This document shows, in pieces, positions 38,885-48,631 of a stretch of DNA of 64,000 nucleotides; the stretch's first letter is position 1, and each line of letters starts with the position of its first letter. Position numbers and translations under genes: made by a program. The stretch comes from Cephalopachus bancanus (Eukaryota > Chordata > Mammalia > Primates > Tarsiidae). The stretch covers positions 372,001 through 436,000 of the forward strand of contig JAPVLO010000574.1 in the NCBI GenBank assembly GCA_027257055.1, written 5' to 3'. The notes under the pieces were generated by a model that was given only the letters and a program-made list of their open reading frames with translations, was not told the DNA's origin and did no database searches.

Positions 38885-40160
38885 AAACTAATTTTTGACA
38901 TATATGCAAAGGTGATTCAGTGCAAAAGATCTTCAATGCATATATTGAACCATTTGCAAAAATGTATCAAAACTAAAAGTGAAACCTAAAAGTATAAGAC
39001 TTCTAGCAAAAACACAGAAGAAAATCATTGAGACCTTGGATTAAGCAAAGATTCCTTAGAGATGACACCCAAAATATGGTTCATCAAAGAAAAAAAAGAA
39101 ATTAGACTTTACCAAAATTACAAATGTCTTATCCCAATTGGCCTGTTTAATCATTACATACTGTATGCATTATGCATGTGTCAAAATATCACATGTTCCT
39201 CCAAATTATGCACAACTATTATGCATCAATTAAAAAATTTAAAACTTCTTTTTGAAAATAGTGAAAGGCAATGTTAAAAATAACGCAAAAAAATCCCAAA
39301 AACCCACATACTGTGAGAAAATGTTTGCAGAGGTAATAACAGATAAAGAACTTATATCCAGAGTATATACAGAACTCTCAAAACTTAATAGTAAAACAAC
39401 TAACAATCCTATTTTTAAATGGCAAATATGAATAGTCACTTCACCAAAGAAGATACATAGATAGCAAATCAGTACATGAAAGGATGTTCAACGTCATTAG
39501 TAGTTAGAGAAATGTAAATTAAAACCACAATGAACTACTACTGTATACCTTTAAAACACTGACCATACTAAGTGTTGGAACTGCTGTTGGAAATGCAAAA
39601 CCACTTTGGGATTATAGGCAATTTCTTTAAAAAGTTAAACATGCATCTATCATATGATCCAGACATTCCACTTCTAGGCATTTTTCTAAAAGATGTGAAA
39701 ATATATGTCCATACAAAGACTTGTATACAAATGATCATAGCAACTTTATTCGTAATAGCCCAGAACTAAAAACAACACAAATGCCCATCAGCAAACTGTA
39801 GCATTGCCAAGCAACTACTCAGCAGTAAATCAGAAAAAAACTCCCGATACACACAACAATGTCGATAAATCTCAAAATAATTATGCTAAAGAAGGCAGGC
39901 AAAAAGAGAGGCAAACTGAAAGATTTCAGTGACATAGATTTTAGAAAATACAAATTAATTGAAAACAGATTAATGATTAGTGATTGCCTAGGAACAAGGG
40001 GAAGGATTCAAGGGTGCATGGAGAAACTTTTGGAGATGATAAAATATTATCGTGATTGTAGTGATGCTTTCACAGATATACATGTATTTATCAAAACTTT
40101 AAAAAGTATATACTTCATATGCAGTTACTGTGCATCTATTATAATTCAATAAAAATGTTT
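38885..40160 (+). mobile_element. L1 LINE with a nested small L1 3' end
   Basis: 'agaccttggattaagcaaagattccttagagatgacacc', 'agactttaccaaaatta' then, after an interruption, 'tttaaaacttctttttgaaaatag', 'gtatatacagaactctcaaaac' and a terminal 'cagttactgtgcatctattataattcaataaaaatg'. The 39128-39236 interruption resembles a separate L1 3' end ('attacatactgtatgcat...tcaaaatatcacatg') and splits ORF2. Confidence 0.85.
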
Positions 40161-41109
40161 TAAAAAAAGAATTAACTTTGTGTATTCAGAAGAAAAGGAA
40201 GAGGAGGAGGAGTTGTTGAAAACTAAATGAATGTGCAATACTTGGCTTCTCAGAGATCTACAACAAAAGATAATGGTGCTACATTTGTCATTGTGTATTT
40301 GGTACGTGTGTTTGTGTGGCATGAGTGAATGGTTAAAGGGACTGTGTATATGTTTATATTAGGGGAGGTGTAAATGGATGTCAAAGTGCTATGTTCAGTC
40401 TGAGCATATCAATAGATAGTGTGTTATACATTATCTCATATAGAAGTATGAACACGTAGGCCCCCAAAATATAATAAAATAATGGAACAGAAGATATATC
40501 ACTATGCAAATAATTTATATATGCTTTATAAATAAAAAATAAGAATATGACATGCTAGAAATAATACTTATACTCACAGTAAAAATATATAATACATACA
40601 ATAAATTGACAATAGGAAGAAAAAACTTATTTTCCTTTGGATACCTACTATACAAAATTAAATAAACGAATAGATGAAAAAAGCTACAAAATAAAAATGT
40701 ATTACAATGCAGTGTATACACAACAAACATAGAATACTGTGATTGGAAAAAGTCACCTCCTTTCAACCATTTTCATAGTCTATAGCTAGGGAAAAATACA
40801 TTCAAACTGAAAAATCACTATAGTAGATTAACATATTACTTTATATGATATTTTAATAAACTTTTTCTCTTTTTCTTCTCCATGTTCCATTCCAAACTTT
40901 TCCAGTATCAGTGTAAGGGATTAAGTAGTCCTTGAAAAAGTATCCAAAAAAAAAAAAAAACCCCAAATAGATATGAAAGCTGTAATTGAGTTACATTTGC
41001 CCAATATTATGAGCTGGAACAAAGGTTTTTATAAAGAAACCATAGTTGCCTTAAATCAAGGATGACATCATTATACCTTTAGGATTTCACCATCAATTAA
41101 TTTCTTTCT

Positions 41110-42060
41110 TGATTCAGTGGAAAACAAGCAAAAGACATGAATAGGCAATTCGCAAATGGACAATAAACATATGAAAAAGAATTCAATCTTACCACTAATC
41201 TAAAAAATACAAATACATATATTGAGAAACAAATTTGGAGATGTTCATTAAAAATGCAAATAGTGACTACCTCTCAGTGTGTTTTGAGTTAGCTGTTTGC
41301 AGAAAAATTCCAGACAATGGATCAGAAAGAGAATTTAGGAACAGATCCAAGCAATTTTTAATTAATAAAGGTGATAAAGGTGGCATTTCACATGAGCATG
41401 AGACAGAAAGATAATCAAATATATGGTACTAGGAGAATTAGCTAGCTAATAAAATAAATATTAAAAATATCTAAATTCCTAACTCATCGCTGACTCCAAA
41501 ATACTAATTCCTAATGGTACAAAGCTTAACATGTATATGAAACCGTTAAAGTACCATAAAATAAGAGCATCCACTAAAAATACAACGTCTATCATTTTAA
41601 ATGAAAATAGTAAACTGCAGAATGATACTTACAGTATAACTCCAATGATTTAAATCATTATTTGTACGTTATATGTTTAGACTAAACTTATACAATGAAA
41701 GGATACAAGCACATTAAATTTTAGTCACCATCATACTGCTATCCTCTACCATATTTGCCTGGCACATGACAGGCACAAAAATACATTAGTTGAATGACCA
41801 AATAAATAGACTCTTATGCACTGTTGGTAGGACTGTAAATTGTGATAACCTTTGTGGAGACAGTTTGAAAATATGCATAAAATAATAATTTTATAGTATG
41901 AAATGATAATTTCTAGCTTGTTCCATTTCTAGGAATTTATTCTATGACTAATACTAATTTTCACAGGTGCATAGTAATACATGTTTTAGATATCCAGGCA
42001 AATTTTGTTTTTCATAACAGGAAAAGATGTCTATATAAGAGAGATGATGTAGAAATACCC
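41110..42060 (+). mobile_element. Diverged L1/HAL1-like remnant
   Basis: Scattered L1-like blocks: 'gacatgaataggcaattcgcaaatgg', 'cttatgcactgttggtaggactgtaaattg', 'ctagcttgttccatttctaggaatttattctatg'. Too diverged for a subfamily call. Confidence 0.45.
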
Positions 42061-42785
42061 GCCCTACAACAAGAATCCAGTTAAACAAATTAAGGCAAAT
42101 ATTTCCATGAAATATGCATTTATTTAAAAATAGGATGTTGATTATTTGCCATGTAAATATCGGCATAATTAACTGATACATTAAATGATTCGATTACAAA
42201 ACATAATGTCACACAGATAAAACAGTATACATAAATAGGTAGGCGTATGTATACACAAGGAAATTTCTGGAAGGAAATGCATCAAAACGCTAGCAATGGT
42301 TATCATTAGGTTTTAAGATTATTGTTTTTATTATCACCAAAATTGTCAATATTGAGGTTTTATCTTTACAATGCTCATATACCTTGTCAATCAGAGATAA
42401 ATAATAATAGTAAATTGATGTACAAAACAGAAAAGCGCTTCTTTTAAAAAAAGTGACTAAATGACAAAGCACAAATCCTACAACAGAAAGTAGTATAAAG
42501 ATTAATCTAACTGAAATACCTTTCCTAATTTGAAATGAATAATTCATATTTTACATGCTAACTTACTGCTTGTATTCTGTGACCACAGTTAGACATTGAA
42601 TGTGGCTAAACAGGTTATTTTCTACATCAGTATGCCATTTCACCTCTGTGGATTTTTCTGTTTCCATAGAAATATCAATATATTTTCCAATTAAATCTCT
42701 AAAAGGCCATATCCTGTACATTTTTATTCAAACGCAGATGGGTGATTTTTGACATTCATAAAAATGGGCTAAATATGTTCCTTAC

Positions 42786-42856
42786 CTTTCAATGAAAAGT
42801 AAACACTGGTCTTTTTGAGTGTACCAAGGGGAGGTATTCTGTAGCAGAAAAGAATC
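42786..42856 (-). other. FAM133A: Predicted noncoding exon of FAM133A
   Basis: On the minus strand a strong acceptor (a T-rich run ending in TTTTTATTTACAG at 42857) and a strong donor (GAAAG|GTAAGG, with GT at 42785-42784) bound a 71-base segment without repeat sequence. It lies about 700 bases downstream of the likely FAM133A start site and about 37 kb upstream of the coding exon. This is splice-signal evidence only; no transcript was consulted. Confidence 0.45.
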
Positions 42857-43369
42857 CTGTAAATAAAAATAACAAATACCTGTTTTGAAACGTCATTTTG
42901 CAAAAGTTTATTCACATATTACTGGACTTGTAAATTATAATTTACTATGGCTAGAATTCTACAATATTAGAAGGAAATTGTTGGCAGATGACATCGCATA
43001 CAGAGGACGTACTTTCATTAGCACAAATCCCCCCCCCGCCCCCGCCATCCTCCTGTTCGTGGGATTGAAACCTGCTGCACAAAAGTATAAAACAAACCAT
43101 CTGCTTTTCAATAATACCACCTAACATTTCAATACCCCTTTGTTTTACCTATAAGGTTATTGCAAGCATTAAGAAGTGTTACGTGGCAAGTTAGCAGCAA
43201 GGCTGGGATATATATATATATGCCAGTTTAAAAAGAGAAACATAATAAAAATGGTGTAACTGACTCACGGCAACATGGGTTCGCAAACCTTGTAGATGGA
43301 TATACACCAAGCTTGCCAAACATCACAGACAGCAGTTATTAAATCTGCTACGTGGAATGCAATATGCCT

Positions 43370-44230
43370 GCTGTCTAGCCCCTCCCCCCGCCAATAAACG
43401 ACTCCCCCTTTTTTCAGTGTACAACTACATGCTCATAGAATATTTAGAGAAAATATTTTTTAAAAATCATCCATAGTCACACTACCCAATGACGCCATTT
43501 AGACCATTTTCATCCAATTTTTTGCAAAATAGATTTTTGTCAAGCGGCCCGTGACAAACCAAACGGGAATTCAGGATGAGTGGATGGGAGAAGGAAGACA
43601 CTCCTCTTCTTCCCTTGTTAGAAACTATGGCTAGTATTTTAACTTCTTGAATATGCTTTTTAAAAATTATAAAACTATAAAGATAAAATTTTGAGAGAAA
43701 AAAACTCTTTCCAGGGTGTGCGCCTCGGTCAGCACGGAGCCTCTGCGTAGACGGGCGGAGCTAGGGGGTGGGGGGGGTGGGGGTGCAGTGGAGTTTGACC
43801 TTTCATTGGACATAACGCTTGTCAATCAATGTTTTTCAGCAAATGAGAAGCGAACTAAAGGCACACTGGGAGCAAAATTAACGGGAATTCTGTTCGCAAG
43901 GGGAGGAGGTTCGCGATCTAAAACGAGAAGAGATCTCGGGGTCTCATACTGCGCCATTCGGCTGCGGCACGCCGCGGTACGTCGTAGCTGCTGCCGGGAG
44001 AGGCCTTACTGCCGCCGCTCTCGCCCAGGCCTCCACTGCCGCTGCCACCTCAGCGCCGGCTTCTGCAGCCCCAGTCCCGCCCTGCGCTGCTGCTGCCACC
44101 GCCGCTGCCACCTCCGGAAGTTCGGGCTTCCGCCGCTGCTACCCAAGCATCCGTGAGTCATTTTCTGCCCATCTCCGGGCGCGCGGTCCCTGTGGTAATC
44201 ACCACCTTAAGAGGGTTTCAGGCTTGCAAG
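43370..44230. promoter_or_regulatory. CpG-rich bidirectional promoter of NAP1L3 and FAM133A
   Basis: The only clear CpG- and G+C-rich segment of the window apart from its duplicate at 48.3 kb. For NAP1L3 (plus strand) it holds a reverse CCAAT box (ATTGG at 43805), a G-run at 43764-43783 and a CpG-dense leader at 43905-44150. For FAM133A (minus strand) it holds a CCAAT plus GC-box pair (GCCAATAAACG with a C-run just before it, 43383-43395) and an AAATGGCG YY1-like site at about 43491. In human the two start sites are some 0.4 kb apart on opposite strands (recalled). The 146-codon frame over the leader is not a gene. Confidence 0.8.
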
Positions 44231-45811
44231 ATGGCAGAAGCAGATGTTAAAATGGTCTCGGAACCTGTCGCTCAGGGAGTTGCTGAAGAGGAGATGGTTA
44301 GCTCGGCTAGTGATTCTGGGGAAGAATCTGACAGCAGTAGCTCTAACAGTAGCAGCAGCAGCAGCAGCGGTAGCAGCAGCAGCCGCAGCCGCTTATATAG
44401 GAAGAAGAGGGTACCTGAGCCTTCCAGAAGGACGCGGCGGGCTCTGTCGGGTACAAATTTCGTGGATAGGCTGCCTCACGCAGTTAGAAATCGTGTGCAG
44501 GCGCTCAGAAATATTCAAGATGAATGTGACAAGGTAGACGCCCTGTTCTTAAAGGCAATTCATGATCTTGAAAGGAAATATGCAGAACTCAATAAGCCTC
44601 TATATGATAGGCGATTTCAAATAATCAATGCAGAATATGAGCCTACAGGAGAAGAATGTGAATGGAATTCAGAGGATGAGGAGTTCAGCAGTGATGAGGA
44701 GATCCAGGATGATACCCCTAGTGAAATGCCTCCCTTAGAGGGTGAGGAAGAAGACCCTAAAGAAAAACCTGAGGTGAAGGCTGAAGAGAAGGAAGATCCT
44801 AAAGAAATTCTAGAGGTAAAGGCCAAAGAAAAAGAAGTTTCTAAAGAAACTCCTGAAGTAAACACTGAAGAAAAGGAAGCCCCTAAAGAAATCCCCAAGG
44901 TAAAAGCTGAAGAAAAGGAAGTTCCTAAAGAAAGTCCCGAGGTAAAGGCTGAAGAAAAGGAAGTTCCTGAAGAAATTCCTGGGGTAAAAGCTGAAGGAAA
45001 GGCAGATTCTAAAGGTTGTATGGAGGAAACACCTGCAGTAAAAGAAGATCCTAAAGAAGTCCCCCAGGCAAAGGCAGAAAATAAAAAGCAGCCTAAAGCA
45101 ACAGAGGCTAAGGCAAGGGCTGCAATAAGAGAGGCTCATAAAAGAGTTCCTGAGGAAAGGCTTACCGAAAGAGTGAATCTTAAAAGAGCTAGGAAGGGAA
45201 AGCCTAAAAGAGAAGATCCTAAAGGCATTCCTGACTATTGGCTGACTGTTTTAAAGAATGTTGACAAGCTTGGGCCTATGATTCAGAAGTATGATGAGCC
45301 CATTCTGAAGTTCTTGTCCGACGTTAGCCTGAAGTTCTCAAAACCTGGCCAGCCTATAAGTTACACCTTTGAATTTCTTTTTCTACCCAATCCATACTTC
45401 AGAAATGAGATGCTGCTGAAGACATATATAATAAAGTCAAAACCAGATCACAGTGATCCCTTCTTCTCTTGGGGATGGGAAATTGAAGACTGCAAAGGTT
45501 GCAAGATAGACTGGAGAAGAGGAAAGGATGTTACTGTGACAACCACCCAGAGTCGCACAACTGCTACTGGAGAAATTGAAATCCAGCCGAGAGTGGTTCC
45601 TAATGCATCATTCTTCAATTTCTTTAGTCCGCCTGAAATTCCTATGATTGGAAAGCTGGAACCACGAGAAGATGCTATCCTTGATGAGGACTTTGAAATT
45701 GGTCAAATTTTACACGATAATGTCATCCTGAAATCAATCTATTACTATACAGGAGAAGTCAATGGTACCTATTATAAAGATGGAAAAGATTATGGAAACA
45801 GAAAATACTGA
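44231..45811 (+). CDS. NAP1L3: NAP1L3, NAP-family histone chaperone
   Basis: Intact single-exon frame of 526 residues. NAP1-family proteins bind histones H2A/H2B and H1 and help nucleosome assembly; NAP1L3 is an X-linked, mainly neuronal member. Residues 1-30 are acidic, 34-54 a Ser tract, 55-70 basic (SRLYRKKR, RRTRR). The NAP dimerisation helix spans about 78-125 (NFVDRLPHAVRNRVQALRNI through ERKYAEL), followed by RRFQIINAEYEPT. Residues 174-285 are eight 14-residue repeats. The NAP core resumes at 329 (DPKGIPDYWLTVLKNVD), with the YFRNE, CKGCKIDWRRGKDVTV and VPNASFFNFFSPPE motifs. I chose the ATG at 44231 because it gives the known N-terminus MAEAD and has a strong context (A at -3, G at +4); the frame is open back to 44153 only from a GTG. 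Human NAP1L3 has 506 residues. The TGA falls where human, as I recall, has two further residues (RK). Confidence 0.97.
   Translation: MAEADVKMVSEPVAQGVAEEEMVSSASDSGEESDSSSSNSSSSSSSGSSSSRSRLYRKKRVPEPSRRTRRALSGTNFVDRLPHAVRNRVQALRNIQDECDKVDALFLKAIHDLERKYAELNKPLYDRRFQIINAEYEPTGEECEWNSEDEEFSSDEEIQDDTPSEMPPLEGEEEDPKEKPEVKAEEKEDPKEILEVKAKEKEVSKETPEVNTEEKEAPKEIPKVKAEEKEVPKESPEVKAEEKEVPEEIPGVKAEGKADSKGCMEETPAVKEDPKEVPQAKAENKKQPKATEAKARAAIREAHKRVPEERLTERVNLKRARKGKPKREDPKGIPDYWLTVLKNVDKLGPMIQKYDEPILKFLSDVSLKFSKPGQPISYTFEFLFLPNPYFRNEMLLKTYIIKSKPDHSDPFFSWGWEIEDCKGCKIDWRRGKDVTVTTTQSRTTATGEIEIQPRVVPNASFFNFFSPPEIPMIGKLEPREDAILDEDFEIGQILHDNVILKSIYYYTGEVNGTYYKDGKDYGNRKY
44750..45085 (+). repeat. Coding minisatellite: eight 42-bp units in NAP1L3
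   Basis: Exactly 8 x 42 bases in frame. The encoded units follow E-x-P-K-E-x-P-E-V-K-A-E-E-K: EDPKEKPEVKAEEK, EDPKEILEVKAKEK, EVSKETPEVNTEEK and so on. Units 1-6 are clean, unit 7 (ADSKGCMEETPAVK) is diverged and unit 8 (EDPKEVPQAKAENK) is good again. From memory human has about five units, which would make this an expansion. Confidence 0.95.
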
Positions 45812-45891
45812 AAGCATAAAAAAGAGGCTGTCTGAAAGATTTTTCAAGAATCTTAAAAATTCAAAAGGTGAAGCAGGTTCATTATAGCCTT

Positions 45892-45918
45892 GGGGGGTGG
45901 GGGATGGGGTGGGGAGGG
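45892..45918 (+). other. G-run cluster in the NAP1L3 3' UTR
   Basis: Five G-runs of 3 to 6 bases separated by one or two bases (G6, G5, G4, G4, G3). This is a strong G-quadruplex-type sequence 80 bases after the stop codon and on the mRNA strand. Function is inferred only. Confidence 0.7.
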
Positions 45919-46485
45919 ACCTGCCCTATAACCCTAACACTGCTATTCCTTAAAGTCTTGTGTTTTTGTAGTTTCTTGGTAATCTATTTAAAAAATTGTC
46001 CTAGAAGTGTCTTAAATATCAGTTTATTCTGTCTAGCCTGTTTTAGTGTAATATTCTTCAAAATATGTAAGCTGTTGTTAGTTATCTAAAGCATGTTAGT
46101 TTGGTGCTACAGAGTGTTGATTTTTATGATGTCTTTGTGTCATATTCCTATTCTATTGTAGCTGTGAAAACTGTCAAAATGATTAACTGGTACAAATACT
46201 TGCTTGAAAAAAAAAGTTCATGAAATACCAGTGCAAGTTTTGTTTTTGTTTTTTCCAGCTCAGAGTATTAAGTGTTTCCATCTGCTTGTACTAGCTGTGC
46301 CTTCATTACTTTGCTAGAGAAATACAGCACTTACATTAACTATAACAATGTATTGTGAAATTTGACTGCTTGAAAATAGATTAGCATTTAAGAATGTCTG
46401 TCTAGACCACATCTGATACAACTGTGAGCTTGTTTATGTGATATAGTGGTCTAGAAACTTAATCATAGTGAAGTTATTGTTTATC

Positions 46486-46682
46486 AATAAAGTGTTAATA
46501 TTACTTAGTATTTTTTTAAAACTTTCCTCATCTTACATTGTGTAATTGTAAACTAAAGATACAACATTTTCTTTGTAATATGTTCTACTTTGCCTTTCAC
46601 TGAAAATGATCACTTTACATCATTTGATAATTGTTTTTCATGTTCTTTTATTGCAACTTAAAATGAATAAATGTCAAATAAA
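46486..46682 (+). terminator. NAP1L3: NAP1L3 poly(A) signals
   Basis: Three AATAAA hexamers lie in the 3' UTR: 46486-46491, 46666-46671 and 46677-46682. The last is followed by GTGTGTCATG, a GU-rich element, so the main site is probably near 46700. That gives a transcript of about 2.7 kb, close to the size of the human gene. Confidence 0.75.
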
Positions 46683-46859
46683 GTGTGTCATGCTATAAAA
46701 ATCTAGCATTTTCCCCTACTTATAAAAACTGTGATGCTTACAGAAAAAAGCAGATATCCTAGGGAAAAGGAAAATTTACCAAAATATAATTATTAACATT
46801 CTGATTTATTTCCCACATCTTAGCTCTTTTGTTGGAGGGTTACACATTCAAGCTATTGG

Positions 46860-47046
46860 AAAAAATGGGAAAGGGGGAAAAAGGAAGGAGGAGAGGAAAG
46901 GGAAGAGAGTAGAAATAAGAGGAAAAAGAGGATGAGAGTTTGGAGGGAGGAAAGAGGAGGGGTGGAGAAGAGGGAAGGGTGAGGAGAGAGGGAAAAGAAG
47001 GAGGGTGGGAAATAGAAGGAAAGGGAAGGGTAGGGAAGAGAACTGG
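46860..47046. repeat. Homopurine GA tract
   Basis: About 185 bases nearly free of pyrimidines on the plus strand (GGAAGGAGG, GAGGGAAAAG and similar). It sits in the linker between the intact NAP1L3 unit and its degenerate copy. Mirror-like purine tracts of this size can form triplex DNA. The opposite-strand Pro/Ser frames are artefacts. Confidence 0.93.
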
Positions 47047-47657
47047 TGGGGAAACAGTGCAAGAGTGCTTCATTCAGAAAGCCGTTTATATAAGATGCCA
47101 GGGACCCACTCTCCACCTTGACTTGGAAGGAGTTCACACTACCATGGCTGATTTTTTTCTTACAGGTAACATCGAGTTTTCACCACTTTTGTACCATGCC
47201 GCTGGTCACAGGGCATTTAGATCCTGAGGTTTGGGCTTGACATCTGTGTGAGAAGGAAACTTCTTAAATTCAGTTTACCAGCGAGTTTTGCACTGGTCAT
47301 AAAGATACAAGCACAGCAAATAATAAAGTGCTATCTTATTTCAGATTTGTCATTTCCCAGGCCACATATACTTTTCTTCATGACCTTAAAAAAATAACTG
47401 TGGCAGGAGAAAAGATTTAAAAATTGCTATGACTCCAGGCATGAAATCACCTAACAGTTTTTCCAAATTCCACATATAAAGTTTGGTATCTTATTTTTAT
47501 CTCTGCTCAACAATAGTCCCCTGCCAATATCTGTCTAAAAAAAAATTTACAACTGATGGCTTATTTATCTGTGGGTTTGGATATTTAGGTTGTTTATGAT
47601 TTATACATCAGGAAGCAAATTATTGCTTTGATAAATATCACTGCATTTTTAGAGTGC
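47047..47657. other. Linker between the duplicated units
   Basis: Unassigned sequence without a repeat that I recognise and without a counterpart that I can align in unit A. Confidence 0.5.
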
Positions 47658-48289
47658 TTGTTTTATTTCTGAGGTTCTTGCATCCATGAAGAATGGATAT
47701 GGCAGATTTGCTTATATGCTAGAACCAAAACAAAGAATAAACAGGGTGAACCTAGTTTGTGCCTGCATAGGTTTCCAAATTGGATATACACTGTGCTTGC
47801 CAGACATAACGGCACAACCCTTAAAACATCTACATGGAGTGTGACATGACTTTTGCATCTTAGAAATTTTATCATTTCCCCCTCTGTATTTTTCTTATTA
47901 AAAGTACTCATGCCATTATAGAATATTTGTAAAATAGAAGCAGAAGTGCAGAAAATAAAATCAGAAGCACACTACACTAAGATACGACCGTGGCCTGGTG
48001 TATTTTCTCCCGGTCCGTCTCTTGATAAGGTTTTCTCATAAGTTCTTGGTTCAAATCAAAAAGTGAATTCAAGTTGGGTGGGTGTAAGAGAAGTTAACTA
48101 GAAATATATCTTACTGCTCTTTTAACTTCAAAATTTAAGCCCAGGAATGGGGAAAGGGAAACAACAGCTGCTAAGAATTTATACACTGGTAAAGCTAGGA
48201 TTCTGACAAAGCAAGCAGGCTGTGGTGGCTGCTTCAACCACCTTGGCAGGCTGGGGATGGTGGGCACAGCTGGAAAACCCGTTGGGCTG

Positions 48290-48631
48290 GCACATTTATT
48301 GGGCTTCATGTTTGTCCATCACACCTGTTCAGCCAATGAGCGATGTTAAACGGAGAGGCTCTGACTGAGAAAGAAGCTCTTGGGCGGGGGCGGGGGCGTG
48401 AGTGGTGTTTAACCAAGTCTTCTGCAGCTTCGTTTTGTTGTGCTGTTTCCTTTCGCAGTGACTCAAAGCTGAGGCAAGCCGCCCCCTTCCTTGCCCGCAA
48501 CCCGTGGAGGAGGTCGCCCTCTCTCCCCTTTCTCTGCAGTCGCCACCACCTCTCAAAGAGTCCGTTCCTTCCTCAGTTGGGTACGCAGTATTCACCATAG
48601 TCACCCTAAATGTTTGCTCTTTTCGTTTAAA
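48290..48631 (+). promoter_or_regulatory. Duplicated NAP1L3-type promoter
   Basis: Homologous to the NAP1L3 promoter: the 30 bases at 48311-48340 match 43818-43847 at 22 positions with no gap, and the ATTGG box is kept at 48298. A GGGCGGGGGCGGGGGCG double GC box (48381) and residual CpGs remain. This is more CpG than expected for an old dead gene, so it may have kept some activity (inference). Confidence 0.6.

Larger units (their letters stand above)
5871..42785 (-). other. FAM133A: Long 5' intron of FAM133A
   Basis: The distance from the coding-exon acceptor to the predicted noncoding exon near NAP1L3 is about 37 kb, matching the roughly 38-kb human FAM133A gene as I recall it. The interval contains no intact gene. 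It holds repeats (listed separately) and unassigned AT-rich sequence, for example 9741-11035, 13228-14325, 18931-20330, 22054-23280, 28981-30239, 34841-35879 and 40161-41109, in which I see nothing specific. Confidence 0.65.
43140..46700 (+). repeat. Tandem duplication, unit A (intact NAP1L3 unit)
   Basis: This unit is co-linear with 47658-50800. Matching landmarks include TGTTTTACCTATAAGG (43141) with TGTTTTATTTCTGAGG (47659), GGATATACACC with GGATATACACT (43298 and 47781), GGGAATTCAGGATG with GTGAATTCAAGTTG (43564 and 48062), an ATTGG box at 43805 and 48298, and 3' UTR blocks such as CTTCATTACTTTGCTA and CTTCATTATTTTGCTA (46300 and 50347). The outer limits are approximate. Confidence 0.85.

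Noticed and set aside
43716..44156. 146-codon frame upstream of NAP1L3
   Set aside because: It starts at GTG, is Arg/Cys/Gly-rich because of the CpG-rich leader, and overlaps the promoter. No family is recognisable.
44153..44230. 26-residue N-terminal extension of NAP1L3
   Set aside because: The extension opens with GTG, not ATG. The ATG at 44231 gives the known N-terminus and a strong context.
44617..45139. Antisense frames of 93 and 109 codons inside NAP1L3
   Set aside because: They are the complement of the 42-bp coding repeats and have biased composition; shadows only.
48343..48600. Opposing 85- and 91-codon frames at the second CpG-rich segment
   Set aside because: Both lie in the duplicated promoter and neither resembles a known protein. 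Open because of base composition.
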